DNA from: Ignavibacterium sp.
GTDB taxonomy: Bacteria; Bacteroidota; Ignavibacteria; Ignavibacteriales; Ignavibacteriaceae
Length of the DNA stretch: 64,000 nt
Direction: 5' to 3'
Assembly: GCF_025998815.1 (NCBI RefSeq)
Contig: NZ_AP026678.1
Coordinates: 2,418,001 to 2,482,000 of the forward strand
The notes under the pieces: generated by a model
What the model was told of the DNA's origin: nothing
Seen by the model: only the letters and a program-made list of their open reading frames with translations
Databases searched by the model: none
Program-made: the position numbers and the translations under genes
Shown: positions 41,830 through 49,560 of the stretch, piece by piece
How positions within the stretch are numbered: the first letter of the stretch is position 1
How the letters are laid out: each line of letters begins with the position of its first letter

Positions 41830-44019
41830 CTATCCTCTCTTTAACAATTCCTCAACGGGATTAGAATAAATTTTCGGTTCAATCCCGCACAATTTCATAT
41901 ATTCCTTAAAAGCATTTTTCTTTGGTTTTCCCTTTGCGTTCTTTGCATCCCTACGTGATATTATTTCTCTTTTTTCTTCCTTAACATCATTGTTTTGCAT
42001 TTCAACCAATCCCTTAAAAATCTGCACTGTCTCATTCTTCATCTGCTGTTTCTTACGCAATGCCTCTTGCAGCATTGCCACATCTTCATCTGTTCCCAAT
42101 AACCTTGCAGCCGGATGATAACGCAAATCATCCTTATCAGCTCCAAACAAATACCTTTCCTTCTCATCCAATACAATAATTTCCTTATCGTCCCAAATGT
42201 CATATTTAACTATCACTTTGCTGCCAATTATCCTTGGCATCTCTTCATTGTAATAATAATTTCCGCGAAATCTTATCCCATTCTTGGTTATTGTCCTTGT
42301 CTCATCACTAAGCATCAGATAATTTAATTCCTGCCTACTTATCAGTCTGCCTTCTAATCTTTCCGGTTCGCTTTTAATCTTATTAACAGAGTGCATAAAC
42401 ACTTCAGCTGGCGATAAACCCTTATATTGCCCATCCTGGTGTTCCTGCTCTGCATATTCCTTAACATATTCTTCCAGTGTTGCCTTTAAACTGTCAATCG
42501 TTATTGGTGTATTATCAAAAAGTCTCTGATGCAGTTTCTCATTTCTCATTAGCATTGCCGGTTTGCCTGCGATATTAGTCCCGGTGTATGCAGGTAATCT
42601 TCTTTCCATTTCGCCAAGTGTCCTGAACCATCGTTCAATTGTCTTGCTCTGCCCGTGATATGGTGTTGCATACATCGTTTCAATTCCCAGTTTTCCAAAT
42701 AAACCTGGCACAATCGAGTCCTTAAAATCTTTAATGCCTCTAAAATATTTTGCTCTGAAAGCTCTGCCATTATCCAGATATGCAATTTTTGGTATATAGC
42801 CCGTGTCACCCTGAGCTTTCCGATGAGCGACATCCTCAAAAAACCTTCCCAGCAGTAAAATCGTCCTTCGCAATGCACTCGCAATTGTTAGTATATTTTC
42901 TGTAGGCATAATCTCCCAACCAAGTGGCATTGACGACTTAAAATCAAAGAACATTATCAAGGTCATCCTCTGCGGCCTGCCGGTCAATGGATTTATAACC
43001 ATTACATTAAGCGTATGACCATCAGCTACTACAATATCACCAACTTCAACTCTGTCTTTATCACGCAAAATATCTTTCATAATCTTGTCATTAAACGATT
43101 TCATTCCATATCGTCCAAGCGTCCAAAGGTCAATATTTTTTCTTGTCCAATCTTCTATAAATCTTCTGTAAGTAACATCGCTTTTAACTGTTATTCCACG
43201 CTTCAAAAACTCCTCTTTAGCTCTCTTTAATATCTCACTTACAAGTGGTCTATTGGGATTAATCAACATCGGTATTAAAATCTCTGCTTCTTTATTTGAT
43301 ATTGTTCTTGCAGTAGGTTTCATTTCCCTTTCAAATACGCTTATGTCCCAGTTGTCCTTTATGTCACCATACCATCTGTAAACTGATCTTACACTTATCT
43401 TCCCAAGCACATTTAGTAGCTCCGGATAACTTCCATTATTGAAACTATTCACAAATCTCTCTATAGCTATTGTCTTCTTATCAGCTTTCAAAATAATTTC
43501 ATCAAGCAGCTTACAAACCTGGTATTTTGCCAATGCAGTATCATCCAAAAATCCATTTTGTCCATTTTGTCCCTCTTGACCCTTTAGTCCCAATCCAAAA
43601 TCACTACTTTCCTTAATCCAGTTCAAAATCTTCTCACATTTATCCCAGTCGCCCAGTTTATTGTAGTAATTAAACACACTTTCAAGGGCAATTTCATACC
43701 CAAAACCGCCATTCATCTTCACCTTACGTGTGACAAAATGTCCTTGCTGACAATGTTTTACTATTGCCATTTTTGTGATGCCTAATCGGTTTACACCTTC
43801 GGCAACTGTCATCCATTTAACTGATACCTGTAAATCATTATTTTTTAAATATTTAAGCTCAGTTTCCACCTTTTTCTGCTGGTTTACACCATAGTTTACA
43901 CCTTTTAGGGAAAGGCGTAAACCGCTTTTCATCAAATTTTCCGTTGAGAAAGGGTCTTTCATAGCTCCAGCTCCATTTGCCTCATAAAGAATTGTTTTAA
44001 TGCTCTTTGAATGTGCCAT
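41830..44019 (-). CDS. MuA-like DDE transposase
   Basis: 729 residues (Mu MuA has 663). N-terminal HTH domains (about 60-130; MTVAEGVNRLGITKMAIVKHCQQGHF) bind the phage ends. The retroviral-integrase-type core has VVADGHTLNV (first Asp, about 335), IAYLDNGRAFRAKYF (second Asp, about 412) and GQSKTIERWFRTLGEMERRLP (Glu, about 458). The mini-barrel domain contains RFRGNYYYNEE..RIIGSKVIVKYDIWDDKEIIVLDE. It cuts and joins the ends, yielding the 5-bp target duplication seen here. The C-terminal ~90 residues should contact MuB. Frame fully open, so the enzyme may be active. Confidence 0.95.
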   Translation of the reverse strand: MAHSKSIKTILYEANGAGAMKDPFSTENLMKSGLRLSLKGVNYGVNQQKKVETELKYLKNNDLQVSVKWMTVAEGVNRLGITKMAIVKHCQQGHFVTRKVKMNGGFGYEIALESVFNYYNKLGDWDKCEKILNWIKESSDFGLGLKGQEGQNGQNGFLDDTALAKYQVCKLLDEIILKADKKTIAIERFVNSFNNGSYPELLNVLGKISVRSVYRWYGDIKDNWDISVFEREMKPTARTISNKEAEILIPMLINPNRPLVSEILKRAKEEFLKRGITVKSDVTYRRFIEDWTRKNIDLWTLGRYGMKSFNDKIMKDILRDKDRVEVGDIVVADGHTLNVMVINPLTGRPQRMTLIMFFDFKSSMPLGWEIMPTENILTIASALRRTILLLGRFFEDVAHRKAQGDTGYIPKIAYLDNGRAFRAKYFRGIKDFKDSIVPGLFGKLGIETMYATPYHGQSKTIERWFRTLGEMERRLPAYTGTNIAGKPAMLMRNEKLHQRLFDNTPITIDSLKATLEEYVKEYAEQEHQDGQYKGLSPAEVFMHSVNKIKSEPERLEGRLISRQELNYLMLSDETRTITKNGIRFRGNYYYNEEMPRIIGSKVIVKYDIWDDKEIIVLDEKERYLFGADKDDLRYHPAARLLGTDEDVAMLQEALRKKQQMKNETVQIFKGLVEMQNNDVKEEKREIISRRDAKNAKGKPKKNAFKEYMKLCGIEPKIYSNPVEELLKRG

Positions 44020-44115
44020 TAGAAACTTCCCGGATTATTTAAATTGTTTCTTATTTAATAATTGCTTAATTTACATAAAACAAAAAATGCCGCTTTAAAG
44101 CCATTTATTAGGCTT

Positions 44116-44292
44116 TTAAGCAGCACTTTTGATTATCTCGATTATTTTTTTTAATAATCTATCGTTCTTTCTTTTACCATTTAACAGATAATGCACATAA
44201 GCTCCTGATACGCCAAGTCTTCTTGCTATTTCTTCTTGGTTAATAAGCTTTTTGTCTATCTGTATTTTTAATGGCTGTTTTTGTTCAGTCAT
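44116..44292 (-). CDS. Ner/Cro-like HTH regulator (58 residues)
   Basis: MTEQKQPLKIQIDKKLINQE then EIARRLGVSGAYVHYLLNGKR is a compact XRE-type helix-turn-helix. First gene of the minus-strand early operon, facing the repressor gene across a 91-bp control region, as ner faces c in Mu. It probably tunes early transcription down after induction. Confidence 0.8.
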   Translation of the reverse strand: MTEQKQPLKIQIDKKLINQEEIARRLGVSGAYVHYLLNGKRKNDRLLKKIIEIIKSAA

Positions 44293-44326
44293 TTTTTTAT
44301 TAAAAATTTGTTAAACTTCTATAACA

Positions 44327-44355
44327 AATATAACATATTTGGAATGTCTTGTCAA
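44327..44355 (-). promoter_or_regulatory. Prophage early promoter and operator region
   Basis: Minus-strand TTGACA (44350-44355), 17-base spacer, TATATT (44327-44332). TATAACAA occurs near 44321 and again near 44364, flanking the promoter, and a related TTGTTAAA at about 44308; these repeats are candidate sites for the repressor or the Ner-like protein. Confidence 0.75.
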
Positions 44356-44383
44356 GTTTTTTTTATAACAATTTTGTAATATT

Positions 44384-44728
44384 ATGAATTTTGTTGAAAA
44401 ATTAAGGATTTTTGCAGAAAAATTTGGTTCAATCTCAACTTTAGCAGAAGCTCTTGGCATTGCTCAGCCGAGTTTATCAAGATATTTATCTGGGGAAGTT
44501 AAACCAGGCTTAGATTTTATTATGAAGCTCAAGGACCTCGGTTGCGACATCAATTGGCTATTAAGCGACAGCCCGGATCCACCACCAGAGACAAACCAGC
44601 TATTGCAGGCTCGCCTAAAAGAGCTTGAGGAGGAGAATGCCAGACTTAGGGATAGTATTGGCCGTTTTATTCTCCTCGCACAAGAGGTAGAAGCACATAA
44701 AAAAGGTAAGAAAAAGCCAAAGAAATGA
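44384..44728 (+). CDS. Prophage XRE-family repressor
   Basis: 114 residues. N-terminal HTH (about 5-60): FAEKFGSISTLAEALGIAQPSLSRYLSGEVKPGLDFIMKLKDLGCDINWLLSD. A coiled coil (LLQARLKELEEENARLRDSI) and a very basic tail (HKKGKKKPKK) follow, with no peptidase domain of the LexA/CI type. Divergent from the early operon and next to the prophage c-end, it is the best candidate for the lysogeny repressor. Induction would therefore not be by RecA-stimulated self-cleavage. Confidence 0.85.
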   Translation: MNFVEKLRIFAEKFGSISTLAEALGIAQPSLSRYLSGEVKPGLDFIMKLKDLGCDINWLLSDSPDPPPETNQLLQARLKELEEENARLRDSIGRFILLAQEVEAHKKGKKKPKK

Positions 44729-44737
44729 TAAAAATAG

Positions 44738-44889
44738 TTTTGCCAAATTTGTGCAAAAAAGCGCAAAAAAGTGTAAAATTCTTTGCCACGCACATTTTTG
44801 GCAAAACATCACTTAAATCCTTATTTTTATTATACTTATGCTCTATTTCTTAAGTTCGTCTTTTTTGCCATTTTACCTGAAAAATTATA
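44738..44889. other. Prophage right (c) end with transposase-binding sites
   Basis: Reading inward from 44889: TATAATTTTTCAGGTAAAATGGCAAAAAA (44861-44889) matches the left end. Further sites with the core TTTGGCAAAA or its complement are at 44738-44756 (GTTTTGCCAAATTTGTGC) and 44793-44812. The spacing of three sites resembles the L1-L2-L3 layout of Mu. The rest of this 161-bp gap is AT-rich. Confidence 0.75.
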
Positions 44890-45088
44890 GTCGCTTGATG
44901 GTTATTTCGAACGAAAATTTTTAAGTAAGAGCAAAATTTATATTAATATTGTAGAAGATGGACGAATCAGAGAAAGCAGAACAACATATTTTTTAATACT
45001 AGAAAATGAGAATTTGTTAATTGGAAAATTTATATCAACGGCGGCTAATACAACTGGTGATATAAAATTAAAAAGAGTTTTAATTTGA
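44890..45088 (+). pseudogene. 3' part of the prophage-split gene (with right GTCGC copy)
   Basis: After the duplicated GTCGC (44890-44894) the frame reads DGYFERKFLSKSKIYINIVE, then ESRTTYFLILENENLLIGKFIS and ends KLKRVLI. It is in frame with 15517-15820. Beta-strand rich, consistent with completion of a barrel. Its stop overlaps the start of the next gene (TTGA), so the two were translationally coupled before the prophage came in. Confidence 0.85.
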
Positions 45089-45756
45089 TAAATATATTCA
45101 ACAAAATTTTGGGGTTTTGTATAAGGATAATTTCTATAACTTGTTTTAGGATTAACGACTCCATAAAATTACGCTATAATAACCTTAGAAATTCTATTAT
45201 TGATAGCGAAATCGTTCAAATAATTATTCCGAAGAATTTATCAAAGATTATTGTTTTTATTGAAGACAGAAGGTTTTTTTATCATTTAGGGGTAGATATT
45301 TACTCAATATTTAGAGCGATTTTCCGATTAGTATTTGATAATAAAATTGAAGGGGCTAGTACCATTACTCAACAGCTCGTTAGAACAATAACCAACGACA
45401 GAGAGTTAACAATCCGGCGTAAAATTAGAGAAATAATTCTTGCGTCATTGATTGAAAGAGAATTTTCAAAAGAAAAGATACTAAGAGCATACTTTATCAA
45501 GTATAACTTTAGTCATTCAATTGGTATACATAGATTTTGTCTTAAAGAAGGCTATGATATAAATTGCCTTAATATACAAGAAATATTCGAAATCGTGGCT
45601 CGATTAAAATATCCATCAATAAATGCCAAAAATTATACTAAGTTCCTTAAACGAGTTAGAACAATTGATGTTCTTGTAACTAAAAATAACCCACTCTTTG
45701 AGGATAATGATAAAAATTATAAAAGAGAATTATTATCTGAGTATTCGGGTGTTTAG
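45085..45756 (+). CDS. Stand-alone GT51 transglycosylase-like protein
   Basis: 223 residues. IVFIEDRRFFYHLGVDIYSIFRAIFRLVFDNKIEGASTITQQLVRTI (about 57-105) is the GT51 donor-site motif with catalytic Glu (EDRRF) and the G-A-S-T-I-T-Q-Q block. RKIREIILASLIEREFSKEKILRAYF is the second conserved part. It lacks the transpeptidase domain of class A PBPs and has only a weak N-terminal hydrophobic segment (residues 8-22), so it is a compact monofunctional enzyme. TTG start overlapping the split gene's stop. The pairing suggests a joint envelope-related or defence role (inference). Confidence 0.8.
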   Translation: MINIFNKILGFCIRIISITCFRINDSIKLRYNNLRNSIIDSEIVQIIIPKNLSKIIVFIEDRRFFYHLGVDIYSIFRAIFRLVFDNKIEGASTITQQLVRTITNDRELTIRRKIREIILASLIEREFSKEKILRAYFIKYNFSHSIGIHRFCLKEGYDINCLNIQEIFEIVARLKYPSINAKNYTKFLKRVRTIDVLVTKNNPLFEDNDKNYKRELLSEYSGV

Positions 45757-45822
45757 AAGCTTTTTAAGGAATCTACCATTCTTTACTGAATTCGAATAAT
45801 AATTTAGTTTTTATAGCAATCT

Positions 45823-46614
45823 ATGCACAAAACCATATTCAAAATATCAAAGATGGATTGCCCATCAGAAGAAAATCTTATCCGACTAAAACTTGATGGA
45901 ATTAAAGAGATATCACGACTGGATTTTGATATTGAGAACAGAACGCTAACCATATTTCATAACAACAAACTTGAACTGATTGAAAAATCAATCGCTGATT
46001 TAAATCTTGATAGCAAAGTTATCAGCACAGAAACCTTCAATGATGAAATTAATTCTGAGGAATCAACACAAAGAAAAGTTTTGTGGATAGTTTTTCTTAT
46101 TAACTTCGCTTTCTTTCTGATTGAAATTGTGTTCGGAATAGTTTCAAAATCAATGGGATTGGTTGCGGATAGTCTTGATATGCTTGCAGATGCTTTTGTT
46201 TACGGAATTAGTCTTTATGTTGTCGGTGGAACTATTACAAGAAAAAAGAACATCGCAAAGCTTGCCGGTTATTTTCAAATTACGCTTGCTGTTGTTGGAT
46301 TCGTTGAAGTACTTCGCAGATTTATTGGAATTGAAGAATTGCCAGATTTCAAAACTATGATTCTCGTTTCAATATTTGCTTTGATTGCCAACAGCATTTG
46401 TCTTTATCTTCTTCAAAAATCTAAAAGCAAAGAAGCACATATGCGTGCAAGCATGATTTTCACTTCAAATGATGTAATAATAAACATTGGTGTCATCATC
46501 GCCGGAGCTTTGGTTCTTCTTCTAAATTCCGGAATACCCGATCTTGTTATTGGTTCAATTGTTTTTGTAATAGTAATAAACGGCGCTATTAGAATTTTGA
46601 AGTTATCGAAATAA
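45823..46614 (+). CDS. Cation diffusion facilitator with N-terminal HMA-like domain
   Basis: 263 residues. Residues 1-70 form a ferredoxin-like metal domain (TIFKISKMDCPSEENLIRLKL) with a single Cys in place of the CxxC pair. About 88-263 carry six membrane helices of a CDF transporter: VSKSMGLVADSLDMLADAFVYGISLY holds the metal-binding Asp residues of helix 2 (ADSLDMLAD), and FTSNDVIINIGVIIAG holds the helix 5 ND pair. It likely exports Zn, Co or a related metal to the periplasm. Confidence 0.85.
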   Translation: MHKTIFKISKMDCPSEENLIRLKLDGIKEISRLDFDIENRTLTIFHNNKLELIEKSIADLNLDSKVISTETFNDEINSEESTQRKVLWIVFLINFAFFLIEIVFGIVSKSMGLVADSLDMLADAFVYGISLYVVGGTITRKKNIAKLAGYFQITLAVVGFVEVLRRFIGIEELPDFKTMILVSIFALIANSICLYLLQKSKSKEAHMRASMIFTSNDVIINIGVIIAGALVLLLNSGIPDLVIGSIVFVIVINGAIRILKLSK

Positions 46615-46719
46615 TATTCGTGGATACTTTCCTCTGATTTTATTCACTATATTTTTTCCGAAACATTTTTTATGTAAAGCAGTATAATCTCACAACAAAT
46701 ATTTATCAAAGGAATAACA

Positions 46720-47547
46720 ATGATTGCGCAAAATAAATTTCTTAAAAAATCACTTCATCTTTTTTCTTTTGCTGTGCTCTTACTGTTTGCTGCCTGCAAT
46801 TCAGGTGAAAACCAAAATCAGGTATCTGCTGATTTTATTCCATCTGAAAAAAGAACTGAAAGCTTTACCAATCAGCAAAATCCCGACATTTCTGTTGAAC
46901 GGAAAATTATAAAAGAAGGCAACATCAGATTTGAAACTTCAGATGTAAAAGAAACGGAAAAATTTATTCGTACCGCTGTTGCAGAGCTGGGTGGTTATGT
47001 TGGAAACGAAAATGTTTACAACTTTGAAGACCGGGTTGAACATACTCTTATTGCACGAGTGCCTGAAGATAAATTCAATACACTGCTTGATAAAATTTCA
47101 TCCGTTGCAGAAAAAATAGAAAGCAAAAATGTTTCTTCACTCGATGTAACCGAAGAATTTATTGATGTTGAAGCCCGAATAAAAACCAAAAAAGAACTTG
47201 AAGCTCGGTACAAGGAAATTCTGAAGAAAGCAACTCGTGTTGATGAAATATTAAATATCGAAAGAGAAATGGGAAATCTTCGTTCAGAGATTGAGTCTCT
47301 TGAAGGAAGAATGAATTATCTTAAAAACAGAATTTCTTTAAGCACTCTTACAATTACTTTCTATGAAAAGGTTTCAACTCCGTTTGGTTTCTTCTCAAAA
47401 ATTAAACAAGCATTACATAACGGTTGGACTGCCTTATTATGGTTCATAATAATAATGATTAGTCTCTGGCCATTTATTATTCTTGCTTTGATTATTGCCG
47501 TTATTATATTGAAGTACAGAAAGAAAAAGAAAAGCACAGCTAATTAA
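46720..47547 (+). CDS. DUF4349 lipoprotein
   Basis: 275 residues. Lipoprotein signal with LLLFAACNSG (Cys near 26). DUF4349 core: RKIIKEGNIRFETSDVKETEKFIRTAVAELGGYVGNENVY, a long coiled coil (about 140-205) and a C-terminal membrane helix (ALLWFIIIMISLWPFIILALIIAVIIL) with basic end. Anchored at both ends, it may span the periplasm. Good ribosome site AAAGGAAT. Confidence 0.85.
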   Translation: MIAQNKFLKKSLHLFSFAVLLLFAACNSGENQNQVSADFIPSEKRTESFTNQQNPDISVERKIIKEGNIRFETSDVKETEKFIRTAVAELGGYVGNENVYNFEDRVEHTLIARVPEDKFNTLLDKISSVAEKIESKNVSSLDVTEEFIDVEARIKTKKELEARYKEILKKATRVDEILNIEREMGNLRSEIESLEGRMNYLKNRISLSTLTITFYEKVSTPFGFFSKIKQALHNGWTALLWFIIIMISLWPFIILALIIAVIILKYRKKKKSTAN

Positions 47548-47570
47548 TCATTTGAAAAAAGGAGGCAAAA

Positions 47571-47978
47571 ATGACAAGACAGATTTTTGTTAATCTGCCT
47601 GTTAAGAATGTCAAGCGCTCGATGAATTTCTTCTCTCAGCTTGGCTTTAGTTTTAATATGCAATTTACTGATGATAAAGCCGCCTGCCTTGTGATTGGTG
47701 AAAACATTTATGCAATGTTGCTGCACGAAGAGTTTTTTAAGACATTTACCAAAAAAGAATTAGCGGATGCAACAAAAGTTACAGAAGTTCTTATCGCTAT
47801 AGATGTTGAAAGCAGAGAAGCTGTTGATTCTATGATTCAGAAAGCTGTTAATGCAGGAGGAACAATTTACTCCGAACCTTCTGACCACGGTTGGATGTAT
47901 CAACACAGCTTTGCAGATTTGGATGGACATCAGTGGGAAGTTTTTTATTCGGATATTAACGCTTTAAATAATAGTTAA
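47571..47978 (+). CDS. VOC-family (glyoxalase/bleomycin-resistance-like) protein
   Basis: 135 residues, two beta-alpha-beta-beta-beta units: FVNLPVKNVKRSMNFFSQLGFSFNMQFTDDKAACLVIGENIYAMLL and VTEVLIAIDVESREAVDSMIQKAVNAGGTIYSEPSDHGWMYQHSFADLDGHQWEVFY. His and Glu (HQWEV) fit metal ligands. Function within the family is open; the extended PhnB-like 'lactoylglutathione lyase' annotation would be usual. AGGAGG precedes the ATG. Confidence 0.85.
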   Translation: MTRQIFVNLPVKNVKRSMNFFSQLGFSFNMQFTDDKAACLVIGENIYAMLLHEEFFKTFTKKELADATKVTEVLIAIDVESREAVDSMIQKAVNAGGTIYSEPSDHGWMYQHSFADLDGHQWEVFYSDINALNNS

Positions 47979-47999
47979 AATTATTCATAGAAAATTTTT

Positions 48000-49442
48000 G
48001 TGAGAGAAGATTCAAATAAATCCATACAACCCGTTAACAACTCAAATCAATCTGTTAAATCTTCCTTTTGGAATGAATTAAAAGATGCAATAAACGGAAG
48101 CGAAGCTGATTATACAGAAATAAAACTTGGTAAGGCAGTTTTTCTTCTTGCCGTTCCGATGATTCTGGAGTTGATAATGGAATCAACTTTTGCAGTAGTA
48201 GATATTTTTTTCGTTGGAAAGCTTGGCGCTTCTGCAGTTGCAACTGTTGGATTAACAGAAACTTATTTGTTCCTGCTTTATTCAATTGGAATGGGATTAT
48301 CATTAGCAGTTACTGCTATCATTGCCAGAAGAATCGGCGAGAAAGAAAAAGACAAAGCAGGATTAACCGCTGTTCAGGCAATTTTAATTGCTGTGATTGT
48401 CTCTTCTCCATTTGCTCTGGCAGGAATTTTCTTTTCAAAAGATTTGCTTGCAATAATGGGCGGAGATGAGTGGGTTATCGAAACGGGTTTTCGTTATACA
48501 CAATGGATGTTGGGTGGTAATGGTGTAATAATGTTACTTTTTATCATTAACGCTATTTTCCGTGGCGCTGGTGATGCTGCAATAGCAATGCGCGTTCTCT
48601 GGATTGCAAACGGAATTAATATCGTTCTTGATCCTCTTTTAATATTTGGATTTGGTCCTGTTCCTGCTTTTGGTATTGAGGGTGCCGCAATTGCAACAAA
48701 CATTGGACGAGGCACCGGTGTTATTATTCAACTTTGGTTATTATTCAAAGGCGGAAAACATATTCGTGTTTTCAAAACACATCTTAAATTACAAGCCGAT
48801 ATCATTTCAAATATTCTTCGTAAATCACTTGGTGGAATTGGTCAGATGATAGTTGCAATGACATCCTGGATTTTTATTATGCGAATAATTTCTGATTTTG
48901 GAAGTGCTGCTGTTGCCGGTGCAACTATTGCAATCAGAATTATGATGTTTTCAATGATGCCTGCCTGGGGAATGTCAAATGCTGTTGCAACTCTTGTAGG
49001 CCAAAATCTTGGGGCAAAAAAACCGGACAGAGCCGAAAAATCTGTTTGGATAACAGGCGTATGGAATATGATTTTCCTTTCAATTGTGGCTGTAGTTTTT
49101 TATTTCAAAAGCGAAATCCTTGTTGGCATATTCACAAAAGAAAAAGATGTTATTGAAATAGGCGCTATGTGGTTAAAAATAGTTTCGTATTCATATTTTG
49201 TTTATGCATGGTGGATGGTTGCAATACAAGCTTTTAATGGTGCCGGGGACACCTTAACTCCTACTAAAATTAATCTTGTTTTCTTCTGGCTGATACAAAT
49301 TCCGTTATCATATTTAATGTCTAAAGTGTTGGGAATGGATGTCGAGGGTGTTTTCTGGGCTATTTTTATTTCTGAAACTTCTGTTGGTCTTTTTACACTC
49401 TGGCTTTTTACAAAAGGAAAATGGAAAGAGGTTGTTGTATAA
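48000..49442 (+). CDS. MATE-family efflux transporter
   Basis: 480 residues, twelve membrane helices in two homologous halves. KAVFLLAVPMILELIMESTFAVVDIFFVGKLGASAVATVGLTETYLFLL and the second-half MMPAWGMSNAVATLVGQNLGAKKP are classic MATE motifs. It exports cationic drugs or metabolites using Na+ or H+. GTG start 22 bp after the VOC gene; the first ~30 residues are polar. Confidence 0.9.
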   Translation: MREDSNKSIQPVNNSNQSVKSSFWNELKDAINGSEADYTEIKLGKAVFLLAVPMILELIMESTFAVVDIFFVGKLGASAVATVGLTETYLFLLYSIGMGLSLAVTAIIARRIGEKEKDKAGLTAVQAILIAVIVSSPFALAGIFFSKDLLAIMGGDEWVIETGFRYTQWMLGGNGVIMLLFIINAIFRGAGDAAIAMRVLWIANGINIVLDPLLIFGFGPVPAFGIEGAAIATNIGRGTGVIIQLWLLFKGGKHIRVFKTHLKLQADIISNILRKSLGGIGQMIVAMTSWIFIMRIISDFGSAAVAGATIAIRIMMFSMMPAWGMSNAVATLVGQNLGAKKPDRAEKSVWITGVWNMIFLSIVAVVFYFKSEILVGIFTKEKDVIEIGAMWLKIVSYSYFVYAWWMVAIQAFNGAGDTLTPTKINLVFFWLIQIPLSYLMSKVLGMDVEGVFWAIFISETSVGLFTLWLFTKGKWKEVVV

Positions 49443-49560
49443 TTTGCATTTCTGTTTAATCTAATTTCAAGAATATATTACTTAAAAATTAATTTTACTT
49501 CTATTGTTTTATTTTTTGAACACTCAAAATGTTTGAAAAGTAATTCCGGGTTTTTTATTG

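Larger units (their letters stand above)
15821..44889. mobile_element. Complete Mu-like transposable prophage (29,069 bp)
   Basis: Both ends carry the same sequence in inverted orientation: TATAACTTTTCACCC..TGGCAAAAA on the left and TATAATTTTTCAGG..TGGCAAAAA read inward from the right. GTCGC is duplicated outside. Contents include a repressor, Ner-like HTH, MuA-like transposase, MuB-like ATPase, GemA, Mor, terminase, DUF935 portal, MuF, protease, capsid, gp36/gp37-like proteins, lysis and tail genes. The Mu 'c' end is at 44889. No contractile sheath is recognised, so the virion may be siphovirus-like as in B3/D3112-type transposable phages. Tail-fibre genes are disrupted, so infectivity is uncertain. 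Confidence 0.95.
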
